64,000 nucleotides of DNA from positions 62,001-126,000 of the forward strand of contig JACGXE010000007.1 in assembly GCA_014138095.1 (NCBI GenBank). The letters run 5' to 3'. Source of the stretch: Ochrobactrum sp. RH2CCR150. GTDB lineage: Bacteria; Pseudomonadota; Alphaproteobacteria; Rhizobiales; Rhizobiaceae. Below, piece after piece: positions 18,125-27,542 of this stretch. The translations under genes and the position numbers were made by a program. How positions within the stretch are numbered: the stretch's first letter is position 1; each line of letters starts with the position of its first letter. Under the pieces are notes generated by a model that was given only the letters and a program-made list of their open reading frames with translations, was not told where the DNA came from and did no database searches.

Positions 18125-19960
18125 TCACGCGGCGGTTAGGCGCTCGCCCCATTCAGCAAAATCCTGCACCAGATGACCGGGTGAGACTTCGATATAGCTG
18201 CGTTTGGGGGGTACGTAGTCGAGCGGTCGCAACGGGCTCTTTATTTCCTCGCCAAGCTCTGGGCGCACCAGTCCACGCGATGATGGATCAGGAACCGGCA
18301 CGGCGGCTATGAGGCGGCGCGTATATGGGTGCTGAGGATTTCCAAAAATCGCCTCGCGAGGCCCGATTTCAACGATCTCACCGAGATACATGACAGCAAC
18401 GCGATGACTGATCCGCTCCACCACGGCCATGTCGTGGCTGATGAACAGGTAGGCAAGATCGTTTTCCTCTTGCAAATCGAGCAGAAGATTGGCCACCTGC
18501 GCCTTGACTGAAACGTCGAGCGCCGAAACAGCCTCATCCGCAACAATCAGCTTTGGCTTCAGCGCCAGGGCGCGTGCGATGGAAATTCTCTGCCTTTGGC
18601 CACCTGAGAACTCATGCGGAAAGCGCTCTGCAACTGAAGCCGATAGCCCGACCTGCTCCAGCAGTTCCGCAACGCGCTGTTTCGCCTCGCGCGTTCCCAT
18701 CATCTTGTGGGCCAGAATTGGCTCTGCAATCGCTGCACCAATGCGAATACGGGGATTAAGCGAAGCAAATGGATCCTGAAAAATCATCTGCGCGCTGCGC
18801 CGCATTTCGCGCAACTGCGAAGCACCCAGTTTGGTCACATCCTGACCGTCGATGACGATATTGCCGGATGTCGGCTGGAGCAGACGCATGATCGTTCGGC
18901 CCGTAGTCGATTTGCCGCAACCGGATTCTCCAACCAATGCTAGCGTCTCGCCGGGACGAAGATCGAACGAAACATCTTCAACAGCATGAATGCGACCGTT
19001 CGGGAGATCAAAACGCACGACAATATTGGACGCCTGAAGAAGCGGCTTTCGCTCTTCAGACACGGGTTTTGTCTGCGCGCCCTCCGTGGCGTTTCCAGTC
19101 TTTGGGTCGACCGACGGGAACCGCTTTGGCGCGGTCGCATCCCCCATCGTCCCCAGGCGCGGAATGGAAGCAAGAAGGGATTTGGTATAGATTTCTTTCG
19201 GTGCAGCGAAGAGGTCTTCCGTGTGACCGGTCTCGACCATATCGCCACGGAACATAACCACAGTCCGGTCCGCAACCTCGGCAACCACACCCATGTCATG
19301 CGTGATGAAAAGAACAGCCATGTTCTCTTCCTGCTGTAACTCGCGAATGAGATGAAGGATTTCCGCCTGAATTGTCACATCCAGTGCAGTCGTTGGCTCG
19401 TCGGCGATCAGAAGCCTGGGGCGACAGGCGAGCGCCATCGCAATCATCACGCGCTGACGCATACCGCCGGAGAACTTATGCGGATATTCTTTCAGGCGGG
19501 ACCGGGCGGCTGGAATGCGGACACGCTCCATGAGACGAACAGCCTCATCTTCGGCCTGCTTCCAGCTCAATTTTTGATGAAGCACCAAAGCTTCGGCCAA
19601 TTGATTGCCGATCGTGAAAACCGGATTGAGCGAAGTCATCGGCTCCTGAAAAATCATCCCGATGGACCCACCGCGTACCGAACGCATTTCGGCTTCGGAC
19701 ACTTGCAGAAGATCGCGACCATCGAGCAAAATCTGGCCTTCCGACTTTGATTTTGCAGGCGGCAGCAACCGCATGGTGGAAAGCGCGGTGACGCTCTTGC
19801 CAGAGCCGCTCTCGCCAACAATTGCAACTGTCTCGCCGGCGTTCACATGGAAACTGATGTTGCGGATAACGGGCCGCCAACCCTCTGCCGTTTTGAACGA
19901 AGTGGTCAGGTTTTTAAGCGACAGAACGGGGTGAGTATCATTGCTACGCTCTTCAAACAT
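18125..19960 (-). CDS. Fused dipeptide/glutathione-type ABC ATPase (two nucleotide-binding domains)
   Basis: 611 residues with two complete ATPase domains, as in GsiA. Domain 1: Walker A GESGSGKS at 49-56, signature SGGMRQR, Walker [13 protein letters not shown]. Domain 2 (from about residue 320): [28 protein letters not shown], where Ala replaces the usual Pro after the catalytic Glu. Each domain carries the oligopeptide-type C-terminal extension. GGAAAG precedes the start, 2 nt after the permease stop. It energises the DppBC-type permeases encoded upstream. Confidence 0.93.
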   Translation of the reverse strand: MFEERSNDTHPVLSLKNLTTSFKTAEGWRPVIRNISFHVNAGETVAIVGESGSGKSVTALSTMRLLPPAKSKSEGQILLDGRDLLQVSEAEMRSVRGGSIGMIFQEPMTSLNPVFTIGNQLAEALVLHQKLSWKQAEDEAVRLMERVRIPAARSRLKEYPHKFSGGMRQRVMIAMALACRPRLLIADEPTTALDVTIQAEILHLIRELQQEENMAVLFITHDMGVVAEVADRTVVMFRGDMVETGHTEDLFAAPKEIYTKSLLASIPRLGTMGDATAPKRFPSVDPKTGNATEGAQTKPVSEERKPLLQASNIVVRFDLPNGRIHAVEDVSFDLRPGETLALVGESGCGKSTTGRTIMRLLQPTSGNIVIDGQDVTKLGASQLREMRRSAQMIFQDPFASLNPRIRIGAAIAEPILAHKMMGTREAKQRVAELLEQVGLSASVAERFPHEFSGGQRQRISIARALALKPKLIVADEAVSALDVSVKAQVANLLLDLQEENDLAYLFISHDMAVVERISHRVAVMYLGEIVEIGPREAIFGNPQHPYTRRLIAAVPVPDPSSRGLVRPELGEEIKSPLRPLDYVPPKRSYIEVSPGHLVQDFAEWGERLTAA

Positions 19961-19962
19961 GA

Positions 19963-20823
19963 TCAGCTTTCCTTCGCGAGACGCGGATCCACCAGATCAC
20001 GCAGGCCGTCGCCGACAAGTTGCAGCGAAAGGACGGAAAAGACGATGGCAAGGCCGGGAAAAAGCATAAGCCAGGGCGCGTTGTTCATATATTCGCGTCC
20101 CGATGCCAACATGGTTCCCCAGGTCGGCATGTCGGCCGAAACGCCAACCCCCAGGAACGACAGGCTTGCCTCTGCCAGCATTGCTGAAGCGAAAACGAAT
20201 GTCGCCTGAACGAGAATGGGTGACGCCAGATTGAGCAGCACGTGGCGCAACAATATCTGCCAGGTGGGAAGTCCCAGCGAAATTGCAGCCTCGATATAGG
20301 GCATCTCGCGGATCACCAGTGTAGAGCCGCGCACGATACGCGCCAGACGTGGCGCATAGGTAATCCCAAGCGCAATGATGACGGTCATCAGCGACGGACC
20401 GAGCGCCGCGACGAGCGCAATGGCGAGCAGAATATCCGGGAAGGACATCATCGCGTCGAGCAGTCTGGAGATAGGCGTATCCAGCTTGCGAAAATACCCG
20501 GCTGTAACACCCAGAATGACACCCAGAACGGTGGAAATCACAACGACGCCAAGGCTGACGAGCAGCGAAATACGCCCTGCATAAATGGCTCGCGAGAAGA
20601 TATCGCGCCCGAATTCGTCGGTGCCGAAGAGATGCGACCATGACGGCCCGTGCAACTTGTTGACGATCGACAGTTTATTGGGCGCATAAGGCGCGATCCA
20701 CGGCGCGAGAATGGCTGCCAACACCACGACAAGCAAAATGAGTGACCCGAGCAGGATTGCACGGTTGCCAAACAGACGCCGCAAGCCTGATGCAAAGGGC
20801 ATGGAAAGAGAAGCGAGCGTCAC
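19963..20823 (-). CDS. Dipeptide/glutathione-type ABC permease (DppC/GsiD-like)
   Basis: 286 residues, about six helices; the N-terminal LFGNRAILLGSLILL segment, LLGTDEFGRD-like loop (HLFGTDEFGRDIFSR) and EAAISLGLPTWQILLRHVLLN coupling helix identify a DppC-type subunit (short quotes only). The start is taken as the GTG of GTGA, overlapping the upstream permease stop, with GAGGGT 7 nt before; ATG at 20802 is the alternative. Confidence 0.9.
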   Translation of the reverse strand: MTLASLSMPFASGLRRLFGNRAILLGSLILLVVVLAAILAPWIAPYAPNKLSIVNKLHGPSWSHLFGTDEFGRDIFSRAIYAGRISLLVSLGVVVISTVLGVILGVTAGYFRKLDTPISRLLDAMMSFPDILLAIALVAALGPSLMTVIIALGITYAPRLARIVRGSTLVIREMPYIEAAISLGLPTWQILLRHVLLNLASPILVQATFVFASAMLAEASLSFLGVGVSADMPTWGTMLASGREYMNNAPWLMLFPGLAIVFSVLSLQLVGDGLRDLVDPRLAKES

Positions 20824-21770
20824 AGGCGTACCCTCGGGTCTACGAGAATATAAAGCATGTCGACCACAAAATTGATCAAGACATAAATGGCGGCCACGAC
20901 AAGCAGGGTGCCCTGGATAACCGGATAGTCGCGGCGCAAAACCGCCGAAACCACCAGATTTCCAATGCCCGGCAGACCGAACACGGTTTCCGTCACGACC
21001 GCGCCAGCGACCAGCATTGCAATGGAAAGGCCAATGACGGTGATGATGGGAACAAGCGCATTTTTGAGCGCGTGCTTGAGGATCACCCGCCGTTCACTGG
21101 CGCCTTTTGCACGGGCTGTGCGAACATAGTCATCTCCCAGCACGTCAAGCATGGCTGCCCGTGTAAATCGGGTAATCAGAGCGGAATTGACCACACCAAG
21201 CGCCACGGCAGGCAAAATCAGGTGATGCAGTCGTTCCAGAAAGCTCGTGTCGGGACCACCATAACCAGATGCCGGGAACCAGCCATACTGCACCGCAAAA
21301 ATCTGAATAAGGAGGAGACCCAACCAGAAACTCGGCACGCTTGCTGCCACCATGGTTAGCACGACCACGGTCTGATCGAAGAAAGTGCCTCGTTTAACTG
21401 CAGAGAAAACCCCAACGGGCAAGGCAATCAGCACTGCAATCAGTATCGAAAACAGCGTGAGGAAGAATGTGGGCTCCGCACGCGAAGCAAGGGCCTGCGT
21501 CACGGGCTGATTGAGAAAAATGGACTGGCCAAGATCGCCCTGGAATATGCCCAGCACGAACTGGCCATACTGAACCAGAAGGGGCGCATCCAGCCCCATC
21601 CGTACTCTCAAATCTGCGATGTCCTGCGGGGTCGCGTCAGACCCCAGCATGACGGCAGCAGGATCGCCGGGCGTGACCCGGACAATGACGAATACAACTG
21701 TGACAACAAGGGCAAGCACGATGGCCATGCCTATCAAACGGTGTAACAGCGCCCGAGCGATCCTCGACAT
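20820..21770 (-). CDS. Dipeptide/glutathione-type ABC permease (DppB/GsiC-like)
   Basis: About 316 residues with six helices; VIVRVTPGDPAAVMLG near the N-terminus and DDYVRTARAKGASERRVI in the coupling region are diagnostic of DppB/OppB/GsiC permeases. The ATG at 21770 has GAGG 6 nt upstream; a GTG at 21782 overlapping the binding-protein stop (GTGA) is possible. Confidence 0.9.
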   Translation of the reverse strand: MSRIARALLHRLIGMAIVLALVVTVVFVIVRVTPGDPAAVMLGSDATPQDIADLRVRMGLDAPLLVQYGQFVLGIFQGDLGQSIFLNQPVTQALASRAEPTFFLTLFSILIAVLIALPVGVFSAVKRGTFFDQTVVVLTMVAASVPSFWLGLLLIQIFAVQYGWFPASGYGGPDTSFLERLHHLILPAVALGVVNSALITRFTRAAMLDVLGDDYVRTARAKGASERRVILKHALKNALVPIITVIGLSIAMLVAGAVVTETVFGLPGIGNLVVSAVLRRDYPVIQGTLLVVAAIYVLINFVVDMLYILVDPRVRL

Positions 21771-21778
21771 AGTCTGCC

Positions 21779-23293
21779 TCACTTCTTAGGGGCTACATTC
21801 CAGAAATGCGGCCAGTAAGTTGGCGTATAACCGGACACTCCATCCGCAACGCCGGCAAGCGCATTGAAATTGCCGACCTTGTAGAGCGGCGCGTCATCAT
21901 AGATGACGGTCTGGATGCCTTCCCACGCCTTCTGCTTTGCTTCATCGCTCGTCGCATCCATATAGGTCGCGACAGCCTTGGCTTTCTGGTCCGATATATA
22001 CCAGCCCGGATAGGTATCCGTGATGGTGTTGATTGTCGTCGGATCACCCGGGAAATTCGAATGGGTAATGAAGATATCCCATTCTTTCGGATCGGCGCGG
22101 CGTGTCGTCAATGTGGCCCAATCGACAACCTGCATATCCACCTTGAAACCTGCTGCCTCAAGATAGGCTTTCGCCACTTCACCGATCTTGTAATGAAACT
22201 CATATTGACGGCTGGTCAGCAGCCGGATCGGCGTGCCGTCATATCCGGCATCTTTCAAGAGCTTGGCAGCGGTTTCCGGATCACCCTCGCCATAGCGGGC
22301 GACACCGGCTTCCGTGTGCCAGAACGAACCTTCGGGGAAGATGGAACCGTCGACGCTGTAGAAACGGTCATCGGAGAAGGCTGCGAGCATCATGTCGGAC
22401 GCATTGAGTGCGGCCTGCACTGCCTGACGCAGTTCCTTTTTGACGAGCGCGCCTTCCTTCATGTTGATATTCATGGAGGCCCAGCCGGAGTTTTTGAAAA
22501 TGACCGGCTTGGCCTTGCCGCTTGCCTCAACGCGCTCATAGGCGCTGACGGGAAGTGAGTCTGCGAAATCAAACTGACCGGAGATCAGTCCCTCGACGCG
22601 CGTATTCGCATCAGGAACGGGCACAAAGCGCAGTTCCTTTGCAATCGCCTCACGCTTGCCCGCATAATTGCTCGGTTCGCCTTCCGGGGACTTATAGTCG
22701 TCGAAGCGGACAAGCTGTGTGTACTGATCGGGCTTGCGTTCCTTGAGCGCATAGGGACCAGTGCCGACGAACTTCGTCAGCGTATCGGCGATCGTCTCGG
22801 ACGGAATGATGATCGACGCCTGCGAGAGCGTGGCGAGAAGCGGCGCATAACGCGACTTGAGCTTGATGATGACGGCATGGTCACCGTCTTCAGTCAGGCT
22901 TTCCACGATGCCAGCAACCTGCTTGCCCTTGGAATTGATTTCCATCCAACGTTTCAAAGATGCGACGACGTCCTTGGAGTCAAAATCGCTGCCATCGTGG
23001 AACTTCACCCCTTCCCTCAGCGCAATCCGGTAAGTCAAGCCATCTTCAGAGATTTCCGGCATACCGGCAGCGAGCAAGGGAACCGACTTCCACTGTTCAT
23101 CATAGGTATAGAGCGTCTCAAAGATATGCTGATCAATTGTCAGGACGATATCGGTTGGGGTCTGCATCGCGTCCAGTGTTGGCGGCTCGCCAATGGTTGC
23201 AATGGTCAGAATGCCATCCGACGATTGCGCGAAAGCCATTGCGCTTGAACATAACAGTGCTGCGGTGGCCGCCAGCAGAAAACGTTTCTTCAT
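21779..23293 (-). CDS. ABC transporter substrate-binding protein, family 5 (peptide/glutathione type)
   Basis: 504 residues with a signal peptide (MKKRFLLAATAALLCSSAMA, cleaved near AFAQ). YRIALREGVKFHDGSDFDSKDV contains the family 5 landmark LREGVKFHDG, and VGTGPYALKE follows. Start has GGGGAG 6 nt upstream. Second gene of the operon, 45 nt after the M81 peptidase gene. The ligand is probably a small peptide or peptide-like molecule. Confidence 0.92.
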   Translation of the reverse strand: MKKRFLLAATAALLCSSAMAFAQSSDGILTIATIGEPPTLDAMQTPTDIVLTIDQHIFETLYTYDEQWKSVPLLAAGMPEISEDGLTYRIALREGVKFHDGSDFDSKDVVASLKRWMEINSKGKQVAGIVESLTEDGDHAVIIKLKSRYAPLLATLSQASIIIPSETIADTLTKFVGTGPYALKERKPDQYTQLVRFDDYKSPEGEPSNYAGKREAIAKELRFVPVPDANTRVEGLISGQFDFADSLPVSAYERVEASGKAKPVIFKNSGWASMNINMKEGALVKKELRQAVQAALNASDMMLAAFSDDRFYSVDGSIFPEGSFWHTEAGVARYGEGDPETAAKLLKDAGYDGTPIRLLTSRQYEFHYKIGEVAKAYLEAAGFKVDMQVVDWATLTTRRADPKEWDIFITHSNFPGDPTTINTITDTYPGWYISDQKAKAVATYMDATSDEAKQKAWEGIQTVIYDDAPLYKVGNFNALAGVADGVSGYTPTYWPHFWNVAPKK

Positions 23294-23338
23294 TGTAACT
23301 CCCCTTTTATAATTGAACTGACTGATAGTTCGCTGTTG

Positions 23339-24817
23339 TTAATCCAGCCCTAGCGGATCGGCGACCCGTGGCCAGAGCTCCAGACTTGCTTTCCTGTATG
23401 GTGTAACTGCTGGATTGGTCGGATATGAAGTTGGCGCTGCGATATAGACAATCTCCGACGCGACAGGCTGAAACCCGGCCTGGAAATGATTGGTCGACTT
23501 GACGACGAGGAAATCCTTGTTGGCAAAATCGATCCCAAGGTTAGTGAAGATATCCGGTTCATAGGTCTGAGACCGGCTGGTGATCAGAATGATATCAATT
23601 TGTGTTCCAACGGGACGGATTACCGCAACGCGTCCCAGATTAACCCTACTGTTGCGGAAACTCTGCCAGCCTGCATCCGCCACCTTTTCTATGGTCACGC
23701 GCAAATCCAGTGGTTCACCGCCCTGCCATGAAGATTTGCCGCCGACGCGGATTTCAAGCTCGGCTCCCTCGCCTGCCGCATGGCAAAAGGCAACGGCAAC
23801 CGGATCCCAGATGGTGGCAACGGCGAAACTGTCGAGCTTGCGTTCAAACATACGACGCAGAATATAGGTCGCGTCACCCGCCACGCCGCCGCCCGGATTA
23901 TCCCATATGTCAGAGATCACAACAGGACGCGAGAGATCGCTGGCGCGCACTTCCAGTACGCGGTCCAGACCGGCTTCGGTATCGAACATCTCCATGGCGG
24001 TCAGTTTGCGCATACTGTAAAGTTCCTGCCCAAGCTCGCGCGCAAGCTGATCACCTTTGGCCTTGTCATTATCCGTAACGACAACAATCCGCGTCCCCAT
24101 ATCGGGCGCGTCACCGGCCATGAAACCATGGATCACGGAAATCGACAGGACGCCATTCTTGCCCTGCATGGCCACGAGGCGATCGACATAGGACCGCATT
24201 GGCTCGCGATTGGTGGGGTAGATGGTGATCATGCGACAATCGAAGGTCGAAATGACAGGCTTGACTTCTCCGCGCAGCGTCCTGAGAGCCAGATCGACGA
24301 CATGTTCTCCCCGCTCCTCAAAATCCGTATGTGGGAACTCAAGGAACGTTGCCATAATGTCGAGATTGGCCACACGCTTGGCCGTCAGGTGACTGTGCGG
24401 ATCGAACTCAGCAGCGACCAGAATGTCAGGACCGACAATCGCGCGCACTTTTTCCAGAAAGTCGCCTTCCGGATCATCATAGCCTTGCGCCACCATTGCA
24501 CCATGCAGTCCAAGAACGACAGCATCCACAGGAAGCGCTGCTTTCAGTTCGGCCAGAATTGTATCGCGCAGCGTCTCATAGGTCTGGCGTTGGATGAGAC
24601 CTGCAGGTTCAGCCCAGCACGACGTGCCTTCGATAACCGTGAAACCTTCGGCTTTGCCGCGGCGACGCAAGATAGGCACAACCGATGAACACAGGGTCGG
24701 CGTTTCCGGATGCTTACCCGGCCCAGCATAAAAGGCAGCCTTGAATGCGTCCATGTCCGTTGGAACGGGAGAAAATGTATTTGTTTCCGTAGCCATTGAG
24801 GCTGTGAATATGCGCAT
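23339..24817 (-). CDS. M81 family metallopeptidase (MlrC-like)
   Basis: 492 residues, the usual length for the microcystinase C (MlrC) family. The N-terminal MATETNTFSP motif is diagnostic, as are LGLHGAMVAQGYDDPEGD, the metal-site segment EFDPHSH and EFPHTDFEERG; these supply the conserved Asp and His residues. Start MRIFTAS replaces a longer open frame because it aligns with family starts and has TGGAA upstream. MlrC cleaves peptide bonds in linear microcystin products; most relatives lie beside peptide importers, as here, and probably hydrolyse an unusual or D-amino-acid-containing small peptide. Cytoplasmic. First gene of the M81-binding protein-permease-permease-ATPase-RidA operon. Confidence 0.88.
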   Translation of the reverse strand: MRIFTASMATETNTFSPVPTDMDAFKAAFYAGPGKHPETPTLCSSVVPILRRRGKAEGFTVIEGTSCWAEPAGLIQRQTYETLRDTILAELKAALPVDAVVLGLHGAMVAQGYDDPEGDFLEKVRAIVGPDILVAAEFDPHSHLTAKRVANLDIMATFLEFPHTDFEERGEHVVDLALRTLRGEVKPVISTFDCRMITIYPTNREPMRSYVDRLVAMQGKNGVLSISVIHGFMAGDAPDMGTRIVVVTDNDKAKGDQLARELGQELYSMRKLTAMEMFDTEAGLDRVLEVRASDLSRPVVISDIWDNPGGGVAGDATYILRRMFERKLDSFAVATIWDPVAVAFCHAAGEGAELEIRVGGKSSWQGGEPLDLRVTIEKVADAGWQSFRNSRVNLGRVAVIRPVGTQIDIILITSRSQTYEPDIFTNLGIDFANKDFLVVKSTNHFQAGFQPVASEIVYIAAPTSYPTNPAVTPYRKASLELWPRVADPLGLD

Positions 24818-25242
24818 GAATTGGTTCCAAGTGGACGGGGTAAGCAAGGCATGCTTGCAAATGGTCATGCACAAGACCCGACGATCAGGTGCGCTGGCTT
24901 CAAGATTGTCTCCACGTCCTGCACGCAAGGAACAGTTCACGCAGCCCGGCGAATAAGCCGATACAACAATTGAATTTGGAGTATGAAGGTAGTCTCCGCC
25001 TTATGTTCACCCTTTGATTATTTTCTGTAATTTATTTTCTTGATAATGCGTTGAATATTGGCTGTGTCAACAGGATATCGCGGCAGACGTCGCCAACCTA
25101 GCCGACCCGTGAAAATATATGAAATTCATTTTCATGATCCAATGGGGATGACTCGAGGGGTGGCAAGTTAAAAATGCTCGTTCAATCAAGGCCTTTCGAT
25201 GCTGACGCCATGCTTCAACGGGAGTAATTTTACTTATCAGAT
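24818..25242. other. Gene-free promoter/leader region of the M81 operon
   Basis: About 425 nt without a credible gene. It is AT-rich and contains the RpiR-type box at 25026-25045 (listed separately) and a short imperfect inverted repeat ATGAAA/TTTCAT near 25118-25134. Nothing else recognised. Confidence 0.5.
25026..25045 (+). promoter_or_regulatory. Putative RpiR operator upstream of the M81/peptide operon
   Basis: 20-bp box beginning TGTAATTTATTTTC and ending TTGATA, about 210 nt ahead of the M81 start. It matches 18 of 20 and 16 of 20 positions with boxes at 26468-26487 and 26541-26560 in front of the RpiR gene. T-rich GAAAATAAATT-type boxes suit RpiR/MurR regulators. Confidence 0.5.
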
Positions 25243-25275
25243 GAAAAAAGAGCCGGAAAACCCGGCTCTTTTTTC
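25243..25275. terminator. Strong bidirectional terminator
   Basis: 14-bp perfect stem GAAAAAAGAGCCGG (25243-25256) / CCGGCTCTTTTTTC (25262-25275) with a 5-nt loop and T6 on both strands. It lies 62 nt past the stop of the D-threonine aldolase-like gene and isolates it from the M81 operon. Confidence 0.92.
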
Positions 25276-25336
25276 ACAAATTCCACCCATTTTTTTGGCG
25301 GTACACCGTCAATTCACACGTCGGACACCACACAAC

Positions 25337-26425
25337 TCACCAAACAGTGCCACGCGCGGCAACATCTTCAACGCGAGTCACCACACCATCGCGATGAAAA
25401 ACCATTTGGTCGAAAAGGTTGCTAACGACACATGTGTGGTTCGGGATGACGCGCACAACGGCACCCACCGGCGGAAACTCCTGCTTGCAATCTGTCAGGT
25501 CCACCACACCGTGCTCCTCCGAAAGAGAAACAACCCGCGCGCCATCAAAGCCTTCGATGGTACCATGATCGACAAAGCCCAGAAGGTCGGATGTCAGAGC
25601 TTTGGAACCGCAATCAAGCACCGCCCTGCCCGGCGCAGGTCTGGAAACCACAGTCGCCAGAATGTGCATAGCAAGATCGTCATTGGTGCAATGCCCTGCC
25701 CGAACCATGCTGCGGTCATTATAGACATAGGTGCCGGCACGGTGCTCCGTGGCAGATGGCACCAGATGTGCGGAGTAAAGGTCCGGTGAGCCGCCATTGG
25801 AACGGATCTGGCAATCTATTCCTTTCGCGGAAAGCTTTTCCATCGTCTCGACGATGAAACTCTCGACCCGCTCTGCCCCACCCGCCGCTGGATAGGTCAA
25901 AATACCGGCAAAACGCAGCCCCGGCTGCGCAAAGATCAGCTCAGCCAACGCCACAGCGGCATCGGGCGTCTGAACGCCACAACGCTTGCCGCCCGTATCG
26001 CATTCCACCAGCACTGAGAGCGGTCGCTCGGCGTTGAAGGTTTCACCAAGCCCTTTAATCGTGACGTCACTGTCGACCGTCACCTTCAAGCCGCCAATTT
26101 TCTCATTGAGCGCTTTTAACCGCGCAAGCTTCGCTGCACCCAGAATGTTATAGGTAATCAGGATGTCATCGAAACCGGCATCGGCAAAAACCTCCGCCTC
26201 TGTGATCTTCTGGCAATTGATGCCTTTGGCGCCCGCTTCCACCTGCTGTCGCGCGACAGAGGGGATTTTGTGCGTCTTGATGTGTGGGCGAAAAGCCTTC
26301 CCATGCTGATCGAAATAAGCCTGCGCGCGGGCAATGTTCGAAGCCATACGATCTTCATCGATGACCGGCATTGGCGTGGGGATGTTTTCAAGTGGCGTGC
26401 CTGCTTCTGGCCAGGGGAACGTCAT
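25337..26425 (-). CDS. D-threonine aldolase/D-serine dehydratase-like PLP enzyme
   Basis: 362 residues: an alanine-racemase-type TIM barrel (about 20-265) and a C-terminal beta domain. The PLP lysine is K50 in RPHIKTHK. The metal site of the DSD1/D-threonine aldolase family appears as the His of SEEHGVVD and the H330-x-C332 pair of PNHTC. Such enzymes cleave beta-hydroxy-D-amino acids or dehydrate D-serine with PLP and a divalent metal. Single-gene transcript, divergent from the RpiR gene, with a strong terminator behind. With the neighbouring MlrC-like peptidase and peptide importer it suggests use of D-amino-acid peptides. Confidence 0.88.
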   Translation of the reverse strand: MTFPWPEAGTPLENIPTPMPVIDEDRMASNIARAQAYFDQHGKAFRPHIKTHKIPSVARQQVEAGAKGINCQKITEAEVFADAGFDDILITYNILGAAKLARLKALNEKIGGLKVTVDSDVTIKGLGETFNAERPLSVLVECDTGGKRCGVQTPDAAVALAELIFAQPGLRFAGILTYPAAGGAERVESFIVETMEKLSAKGIDCQIRSNGGSPDLYSAHLVPSATEHRAGTYVYNDRSMVRAGHCTNDDLAMHILATVVSRPAPGRAVLDCGSKALTSDLLGFVDHGTIEGFDGARVVSLSEEHGVVDLTDCKQEFPPVGAVVRVIPNHTCVVSNLFDQMVFHRDGVVTRVEDVAARGTVW

Positions 26426-26467
26426 GGAGTGCCTCTCTCGGGTGCGGAATGCGATGCTTGCTAGCGG

Positions 26468-26560
26468 TGTATATTATTTTCTTGATAGCTCTCTTGTAAG
26501 AGATAATCATTGATCAGAACGTGGAAAATTTCCATAGTTCTGTAATTATTTTTCATAATA
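26468..26560. promoter_or_regulatory. Divergent control region with two RpiR-type boxes and a 13-bp palindrome
   Basis: Between the aldolase-like gene and the RpiR gene. Box A at 26468-26487 starts TGTATATTATTTTC and ends TTGATA; box B at 26541-26560 starts TGTAATTATTTTTC. Between them TGGAAA-A-TTTCCA (26522-26534) is an odd-centred palindrome. All three could bind the RpiR protein. Confidence 0.5.
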
Positions 26561-26613
26561 CAAACATGATAGACCGTCTGCCGAACGCAGTTTGCACCCC
26601 GACCGGAGATCCC

Positions 26614-27477
26614 ATGGACGTCATTCACGCATTGTCAGACAAGGAAGGCAAACTTTCCGGTCTCGAGAAAAAGCTCGCCGCTGTTGTGCTTGAAAATGTC
26701 GATTTCGTCGTCAATTCTTCCATTGGTGAGCTGGCAGAAAAAGCGGGCGTATCTCCGCCGACCGTAACGCGGTTTTGCAGGCGGATAGGCTGTCAGGGCT
26801 ACTCCGACTTCAAGGTGCAACTGGCCAAAATCACCTATGTCGGCTTGCGTTACCTGATGCCGGAAACAGAAACCAGCACGGTAGAAGAAGTAGCGGAAGA
26901 CATTATCACCAAAGCGCAAAATGCGCTTTTCCAGCTTCACCGCCAACTCGATCTGGCTGCCATGGAAAAGGCCGCCCATTTGCTGCGTGGGGCTGATTTC
27001 ATTCAGGCCTTCGGTGCAACCGGCAACTCGGCCATGATCGCCAATGAACTCCACAACCGGCTGTTTCGTCTTGGATGCCGCATCAATGCATCAACGGATC
27101 ACAGCATGAACCACATGCTCTCCGCCGCCGCCCAACCGGGAACGGTTGTGATTGGTTCATCCATCACAGGTCGCGACCGTGATCTGGTGCATTGCATGAA
27201 TTTGCTGCGCGCCCGCGCTATTCCCACCATTGCGATAACCCAAAGCAATTCCGCCGTAGCACAGGCTTCTGATTTGGTGATCGCTATCGATCTCGATGAG
27301 GGCAAGAATATCTTTCGCCCCACATCCACCCGATATGCCTATCTGGCGACAATCGATATTCTGGCCAACATGGTAGCCTATGCCGACCGCAGTCGCTCCG
27401 CCCATGTGCTCCGACAGATCAAGGAGGAGCTTGTCCGGTCCCGCGACGGCGACGACAAACAGGTACTAGGGGACTGA
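26614..27477 (+). CDS. MurR/RpiR family transcriptional regulator
   Basis: 287 residues: HTH domain about 1-80 (SSIGELAEKAGVSPPTVTRF) and a SIS domain about 120-255 (FGATGNSAMIANELHNR, GSSITGRDRDLV). Start MDVIHALS is chosen because GGAG lies 5 nt upstream and it matches family length; longer frames from a GTG at 26521 would run through the operator boxes. Regulators of this class sense phosphorylated sugars or related small anions with the SIS domain. It is divergent from the aldolase-like gene and shares a box with the M81 operon 1.5 kb away. Confidence 0.9.
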   Translation: MDVIHALSDKEGKLSGLEKKLAAVVLENVDFVVNSSIGELAEKAGVSPPTVTRFCRRIGCQGYSDFKVQLAKITYVGLRYLMPETETSTVEEVAEDIITKAQNALFQLHRQLDLAAMEKAAHLLRGADFIQAFGATGNSAMIANELHNRLFRLGCRINASTDHSMNHMLSAAAQPGTVVIGSSITGRDRDLVHCMNLLRARAIPTIAITQSNSAVAQASDLVIAIDLDEGKNIFRPTSTRYAYLATIDILANMVAYADRSRSAHVLRQIKEELVRSRDGDDKQVLGD

Positions 27478-27485
27478 TATTTATA

Positions 27486-27516
27486 GCTCAGGCCGCATTT
27501 ATCATGCGGCCTGAGC
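27486..27516. terminator. Bidirectional terminator between RpiR and OmpA-like genes
   Basis: Perfect 13-bp stem GCTCAGGCCGCAT (27486-27498) / ATGCGGCCTGAGC (27504-27516), 5-nt loop, 9 nt after the RpiR stop and 27 nt after the convergent OmpA-like stop. Confidence 0.85.
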
Positions 27517-27542
27517 AGTTACTTGAGATGCGCCACCGGTGG

